The notes below the pieces were generated by a model that saw only the letters and a program-made list of their open reading frames with translations, did no database searches and had not been told where the DNA came from. Below are positions 58,716-64,000 of a DNA stretch of 64,000 nucleotides, in pieces; within the stretch, counting starts at the first letter, position 1, and each line of letters opens with the position of its first letter. The position numbers and the translations under genes were made by a program. The DNA is from Echinarachnius parma (taxonomy: Eukaryota > Echinodermata > Echinoidea > Clypeasteroida > Echinarachniidae), in assembly GCA_037951105.1 (NCBI GenBank), contig JBAMJV010011168.1, positions 32,969-96,968 on the forward strand, read 5' to 3'.

Positions 58716-61020
58716 TTTCTTTTGATATACTTTGTGATGAATTTAAATCAACTTGCCCTACAGAAAGTAGTATTTGTTTTGATGAAAAGGAGTCAAATTG
58801 TTGATGCGTACACGTGCGTAAGTTACGTAATATACGCACACTGCCTGCATACATTGTATTCATGTTGATTGTTTGAAGGAATTGTCTTCTTTTTTGTTTA
58901 ACCTTATAATGCAGGTCAGCCACTTGACGTCATTTAGCTCACTCAGCATGTGCACCACTTTATTTACTATTCTTGTTTATAAATCGACATTCTAACATTA
59001 TCTATAAAAAGCCATTGGCCTGGTGATATTTGTATTCTGGCCCTCAAATAAGAAATAGTCACTGCTTATATTATTAAATCTCACCCTAACCGTTTTTTTT
59101 TTTTTAGAATTCATTGAAACCCTCATCGCCTGATCGCTATAGCCTGCATTACATTTTTTGTTAAACCCTGAACTTTCTTTTCTTTAAAATCTTCCTGTAA
59201 TGTATGCCTATCGCATTCTTTTTCACATGCTCCTTTTTTTTTAAATGTATTTTAGATAGCTTCTCTGACATCCAATTGTTAGACCGTAAGCCCTACCCTA
59301 GTTGCGTGGAATGTAAATGCAACCCGGCCATGACCCTTTATACAATACATTGGTCATACTATAGTAATTTTTTCTCCCCCTCCACACATTACCCCTTTTC
59401 TTCTTCATTCCTAAAACCGCTATATTGTTGAATCCAGGTCGGGTCATACCAGTGTTCCGCCTGGAATTTGCTGGAAAAAGTGTGTTTTTGAAGCTGCAAA
59501 GTGGATAAATAATTTGTTATACGTTTGTTTTACACACCAGCGATTTACACAACTATTATATTGTTAAGATGCTTGCATATTTATATATAATTTGTATATA
59601 CTAGATTGTATGTCGTTGAACACTTTACATTATTTACACTATTGCATAAGTAGTTTGTCTTTCTGTATAATTTAAATATATAATGTTGTCATACCATATT
59701 ATGTGTTTACACTTCTACGTTTGCTACGTTATAGCTTTGGATGACAACTTGATATATAATTTTACATTATTCTTTATCCTTGAGCAGATTCTTGTTACCG
59801 CATTCTTTTCTTACATGCTCCTTTTCTATTTACTTTAGAAAGCTTCACTGACACTCAAGTGTTAGACCTTAATCTCCTTTTCTTACATGCTCCTTTTCTA
59901 TTTACTTTAGAAAGCCTCACTGACACTCAATTGTTAGACATTAATGCTTTACCTGTAAGCCCTACCCGAGTTGCGTGGAATGTAAATACTACCCGGCTTG
60001 CCTCATGTACTGACCTGATTACACAACTCTCGCTCTTAACTCTCGAATTAAACCGTTACTTTATATACCACTATTGTTCACTTTTTATTAATGTTGATTG
60101 TATTTTGGTAAACATCAGTATATTATACACAAAGACCTTTTTAAGTACATAACATTCATAGTTAACTTATGAATAGTCAATCCGATTTACAGCTCGCATT
60201 TTCTGACATGGACCGACCTGGCGCCATGACCCTTTGGTCACACTACGGTAATCTTTTCTCCCCCTCCACACATTACCCCTTTTCTTCTCCATTCCTAAAA
60301 CCACTATAGTGTTGGATCCAGGTCGGGTCATACCAGTGCTCTGCTTTGAATTTTCTGGTAAAATTGTGTGTTTGAAATTGCAAAGTGGATTAATCATTAA
60401 TCATTTGTTATACATATGTTTTACATACTATCGATCTACACAAATACTATATTGATAAGATGCTTGCATATTTATATTTATTTGTTATATACTTGATTGT
60501 ATGTCATTGAACACTTTATATTATTGCACTTTGTTCTTCTGTAAAGTATTAGTATGCAATTTTATATTCAATCCTTTACTTTTTGTGTGTTTGTTTGGAT
60601 CTTACTTTTATGATCGGTAATCAAATGTGCAACCATTGATTTATATTGTTGTATTCTTTAAAAAGAAGGTATTATTCCCATTAATAACTGTTTTTTTACA
60701 AGGCATCTCGCTATTTAGTCTTGACACATGTAATTGTGTAATATGTTACTTTATAGTCACTGTCAATCAGTGTATAATCGTTTATTTGCCCTACTTACAG
60801 AGACTTCTGATGTGTTCTTGTCCAGTTTTGTTCGTGTTTTGTTTCATCTTCTCTCCTGTTTGTATCTTGATGTCATATGTTTTCTTATCATACGCTCATA
60901 CGATTTACTATATACTGTTTCATTTGCATTGCTTTCACTTCATTTTAATGACGCCAATACTTACCTTATCTGTATTACTCTTTCGCTTTTATACTTTCAG
61001 ATCCTGCTCTTTAGCATATT
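58716..61020 (+). other. LINE inter-ORF or 5' leader region
   Basis: T-rich sequence containing the longer-period repeat. No convincing protein: the frame at 60627-61037 is hydrophobic and low in complexity. AAATATATAATGTT followed by TCATACC occurs at both 56712 and 59682, linking this region to the array upstream. Confidence 0.5.
59329..60545 (+). repeat. Longer-period direct repeat upstream of ORF2
   Basis: 59329-59650 and 60226-60545 share ATGACCCTTT, TCCCCCTCCACACATTACCC, CAGGTCGGGTCATACCAGTG and TAAGATGCTTGCATATTTAT, at an offset of about 895 bp. A smaller duplicate (CTTACATGCTCCTTTTCTAT) lies at 59812 and 59883. Confidence 0.75.
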
Positions 61021-64000
61021 ATGTCGACTTTGAATGACCAAATGGCCTTTAATACACTCAATGATGATGACCTTTTTGATTTATTTAGATCCTCGTCAAC
61101 TGTGAATGAAGTAAATTATGATTCATTGACAAATTTTGATGAAAGTGTTGTGAATCATATTAATTCCTCTGCGGAAGAATTAGAACTTGATTTTAATTTT
61201 GATGATCCAGCAAGCTATAATTTTACTAAATATATAACTAATCATCAATTTCATGATATTGTTAAGGATTTTGAAAATGATACGTTTTCTTTACTACATG
61301 TGAATATAAGAAGTTTGAATAAGCACTTTGATGATTTAAAATTATTTTTGGATAACCCTACTGAAAATCCCTTTTCTGTAATTGGTCTTACAGAAACTTG
61401 GGTAAATCAAGATTTAAATCAACCATATTCTCTTTCTGATTATGATTTTGTGGTAAAAAATAGGCAAAATAGAATTGGTGGTGGTGTGGCCTTATATGTT
61501 CATACAAAATATAATTATATTGTTCGAGATGAAATTTCGCTTAGTAATGATTTTATAGAATCTCTTTTTATTGAAATAATTATTCCTAATAGTAAAAATA
61601 TATTAATTGGCGTTATATATAGACCACCAAATTCTAATGTGAAAGATTTTTTAACGCACTCATCGGATTTATTGCGCTGTCAAATATTTAATAATAATGA
61701 CTCCTTTATAATGGGAGACTTTAATATTAATTTATTGAAACGAGATCATGATCATAATAATGTGTCCCAGGATTTTCTTGAGATCCTCTTAAGTGCTTCT
61801 TTTTTACCTCTCATTTCTAAGCCAACTCGTGTTGTAAGCCCCTCTTCTACTTTAATTGATAATATTTTTTCTAATGTTATACCTCATCCTGAATCTTACA
61901 TTGTCCTTTCTGATATGACAGATCATTATCCTATTATGACGTATTATACTTTATCACAATCTGTCAAAAGTGGTCCTCGTCCATTAAGACGTAAAGTTAA
62001 TTGTGAGAATATAGCACGACTTGGTGCTAGCCTTGAAAATATAGATTGGTCTTGTGTTTATGATATTGATGAAGTAAATTGTTCATATGATATATTTTGT
62101 GAAATTTTAAATGGTCAATTAGATATTTGTATGCCAATCCAAAGAGATAAGGGTACTAATTATAAAAAAAATCCTAGACTACCTTGGATTTCCAAGTCTG
62201 TATTGCGATCGATAAATAGAAAGAATAACCTTTATTATAAATATAAGTCAGTTGGAACTGAACAATCTAAAATAAAATATACATCGTATAAAAATACTCT
62301 GACTAAAATAATTCGTTTGGAAAAGAGAAAATATTTTGTGGATCGCTTAGAATTATATAAGCATGATATGCAAAATACGTGGAAAATTATTAAACAAGCA
62401 ATGAATATAGTAAAAAATAAATGTGACATAACTAAAATTAATGTTGATAATGAGATTGTTGAAGATCCTAATGTTATACCTAATATTTTTAATAAATACT
62501 TTTCTTCTGTTGGGGACAATTTAGCTAGAGATATTCCGCCGACTGATAAACACTTTGTTGATTTTTTAGGCCCCGCAAATCCAAATTCAATATTTTTTAC
62601 TCCTATACATAAATTTGAGATATTAGATATTGTTTCTAATTTAAATGATAAGAAAAGTTCTGGTTGCGATGGTATAAATAATTGTATTTTAAAAGGCATT
62701 ATTCCTTACATAGTAGATCCATTAGTTCATATTTTTAATTTGTCCTTGTTAAATGGTGAAGTCCCTGACACAATGAAAATAGCTAAAGTTATTCCCTTAT
62801 TCAAAAAGGGTGATAAGTTAGACATTACAAATTATCGTCCAATTTCTTTATTACCTTCTATTTCTAAGATACTAGAAAAAATTATATGCATTCGATTAGT
62901 TTCCTTTTTAAAAAATGAAAATATTCTTTCGAACTTTCAGTTTGGTTTTAGAGAAAAGTATAGTACTACCCATGCTTTATTATCTTTTATTGAGAAAGTA
63001 GCACATGCTATTGACAAATCTTCCCACATGGTGGGTATTTTTCTAGATTTCTCCAAGGCCTTCGACACAGTTAACCATGATATTTTACTTTATAAACTTT
63101 CCCATTACGGTGTGCGTGGTAAGGCCTTGGAGTGGTTCAGGAATTACCTTTCAAATAGACAGCAATATGTATTTGTAAATAATCATAGTTCAGAGTTACG
63201 TAATATATCTTGTGGCGTCCCACAAGGAAGCATCTTAGGCCCACTCTTATTTATTTTATATATTAATGATTTTAGTAGGTCATCTGATGTTTTATCGTTT
63301 GTTCTTTTTGCCGATGACACTAACTTATTTTTTTCTCACGATAATCCACACACTCTTGCAGAAACAATCAATGTTGAATTAGTTAAGGTATTAAAGTGGA
63401 TTAGAGCGAATAAATTATCATTAAATTTGCAGAAAACTAAATATATGCTTTTTAGTAAGTCTATACATTCCTTACCCATAGATATTGCTTTTGAAGATTT
63501 TGTATTGGAAAATGTTTCTAACATTAAATTTTTAGGGGTTACTGTAGATAATCAACTTTCATGGAAATTTCATATAAATAATATTTGTAAAGTTATTTCT
63601 CGCAATATTGGTATTATTAATAGATTAAAATTTCACCTCCCCTTAGCATCCTTACTTATGTTGTATTCATCTTTGATATTACCATACTTAAATTATGGTA
63701 TTTTGACTTGGGGTAACACCCACGTTACGTTATTAGATAAATTGTTATTATTGCAAAAGAAAGCACTGCGTATTATTTTTAATATGGCCCCACGCTCTCA
63801 CACAGACTCGCTATTTTTAGATAATAATATATTAAAAATTAAGGACTTATATTTATTTCAACTCGGTCAGTTTATGTATAATTATAATAACAATACTTTA
63901 CCCGCAATTTTTGATGAAATGTTTTTAAAAAATCAATTAGTTCATAAGTACCCAACACGACATTCGGGAGAATTCCATTTGCCCTTATTAAGAACGTTGT
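61021..64000 (+). CDS. LINE ORF2: AP endonuclease plus reverse transcriptase, incomplete at window end
   Basis: Starts at ATG 61021 (MSTLNDQM) and stays open for 993 codons to the window edge. Endonuclease motifs: HVNIRSLNK (93-101), LTETW (123-127), YRPP (200-203), GDFN (232-235) and DHYP (301-304). Reverse transcriptase motifs: SSGCDGI (546-552), NYRPISLLP (604-612), FLDFSKAFDTVNH (674-686), GVPQGSILGPLLF (732-744) and the catalytic FADD (763-766). No RNase H or GAG-type domain is visible so far. PQGSILGP and FADDT place it in the CR1/Jockey group rather than L1. It cuts target DNA and reverse-transcribes the LINE RNA. Intact motifs suggest a young copy. Confidence 0.9.
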   Translation, partial: MSTLNDQMAFNTLNDDDLFDLFRSSSTVNEVNYDSLTNFDESVVNHINSSAEELELDFNFDDPASYNFTKYITNHQFHDIVKDFENDTFSLLHVNIRSLNKHFDDLKLFLDNPTENPFSVIGLTETWVNQDLNQPYSLSDYDFVVKNRQNRIGGGVALYVHTKYNYIVRDEISLSNDFIESLFIEIIIPNSKNILIGVIYRPPNSNVKDFLTHSSDLLRCQIFNNNDSFIMGDFNINLLKRDHDHNNVSQDFLEILLSASFLPLISKPTRVVSPSSTLIDNIFSNVIPHPESYIVLSDMTDHYPIMTYYTLSQSVKSGPRPLRRKVNCENIARLGASLENIDWSCVYDIDEVNCSYDIFCEILNGQLDICMPIQRDKGTNYKKNPRLPWISKSVLRSINRKNNLYYKYKSVGTEQSKIKYTSYKNTLTKIIRLEKRKYFVDRLELYKHDMQNTWKIIKQAMNIVKNKCDITKINVDNEIVEDPNVIPNIFNKYFSSVGDNLARDIPPTDKHFVDFLGPANPNSIFFTPIHKFEILDIVSNLNDKKSSGCDGINNCILKGIIPYIVDPLVHIFNLSLLNGEVPDTMKIAKVIPLFKKGDKLDITNYRPISLLPSISKILEKIICIRLVSFLKNENILSNFQFGFREKYSTTHALLSFIEKVAHAIDKSSHMVGIFLDFSKAFDTVNHDILLYKLSHYGVRGKALEWFRNYLSNRQQYVFVNNHSSELRNISCGVPQGSILGPLLFILYINDFSRSSDVLSFVLFADDTNLFFSHDNPHTLAETINVELVKVLKWIRANKLSLNLQKTKYMLFSKSIHSLPIDIAFEDFVLENVSNIKFLGVTVDNQLSWKFHINNICKVISRNIGIINRLKFHLPLASLLMLYSSLILPYLNYGILTWGNTHVTLLDKLLLLQKKALRIIFNMAPRSHTDSLFLDNNILKIKDLYLFQLGQFMYNYNNNTLPAIFDEMFLKNQLVHKYPTRHSGEFHLPLLRTL

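Noticed and set aside
60627..61037. Hydrophobic 136-codon frame before ORF2 as a possible LINE protein
   Set aside because: T-rich DNA gives leucine, phenylalanine and cysteine-rich translation in two frames; no known domain.

Overview
The window is AT-rich animal nuclear DNA: genes split by GT-AG introns, dense small inverted-repeat transposons, tRNA-derived SINEs, LINE retrotransposons, long poly-G tracts and CA microsatellites. There is no bacterial-style gene organisation. The SINE tail and the kind of receptor present fit a marine invertebrate, probably a deuterostome (echinoderm-like). That placement is an inference, not a proof.

The main genes are a minus-strand, head-to-tail cluster of three paralogues. 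Copy A (1616-19972) can be assembled from 16 exons with matching phases into an uninterrupted 995-residue protein: signal peptide, two Ig-like domains, five EGF-like modules, a third Ig-like domain, three fibronectin III domains, one transmembrane helix and a tail of about 90 residues. The order, the cysteine-free second Ig domain and an EGF module with the string FCLPDPYGCSC match the ectodomain of Tie (angiopoietin receptor) tyrosine kinases. There is no kinase domain: the reading frame stops after a short tail with four spaced tyrosine motifs. Copy B (23864-35987) is a broken duplicate, with a double stop in exon 2, a deletion removing about one and a half EGF exons, and two frameshifts in a fibronectin exon. 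Copy C (47970-53694) keeps only the last five exons but is open in frame, and its tail keeps the same tyrosine motifs despite divergence elsewhere.

Copies A and B sit in a tandem segmental duplication of roughly 20 kb (about 1-22100 and 22560-40500). Because the blocks are alignable, many transposon insertions in one block have an empty site in the other. This exposes their target duplications: TTAA, TA, and a 9-bp duplication around a 2.7-kb inverted-repeat element. An 8-bp duplication flanks a hAT-like element nested inside the latter.

The right part (55.6-64 kb) is LINE territory on the plus strand. It holds an L1-type ORF1 (coiled coil, RNA-binding and C-terminal domains), a 7-unit tandem array of 273-287-bp repeats, a second longer-period repeat, and an open ORF2 of at least 993 codons (AP endonuclease plus CR1/Jockey-group reverse transcriptase) that runs off the window edge. 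The 40-47 kb stretch is transposon debris, including a LINE 3' end split by a TA-flanked element and a SINE with a 12-bp target duplication.
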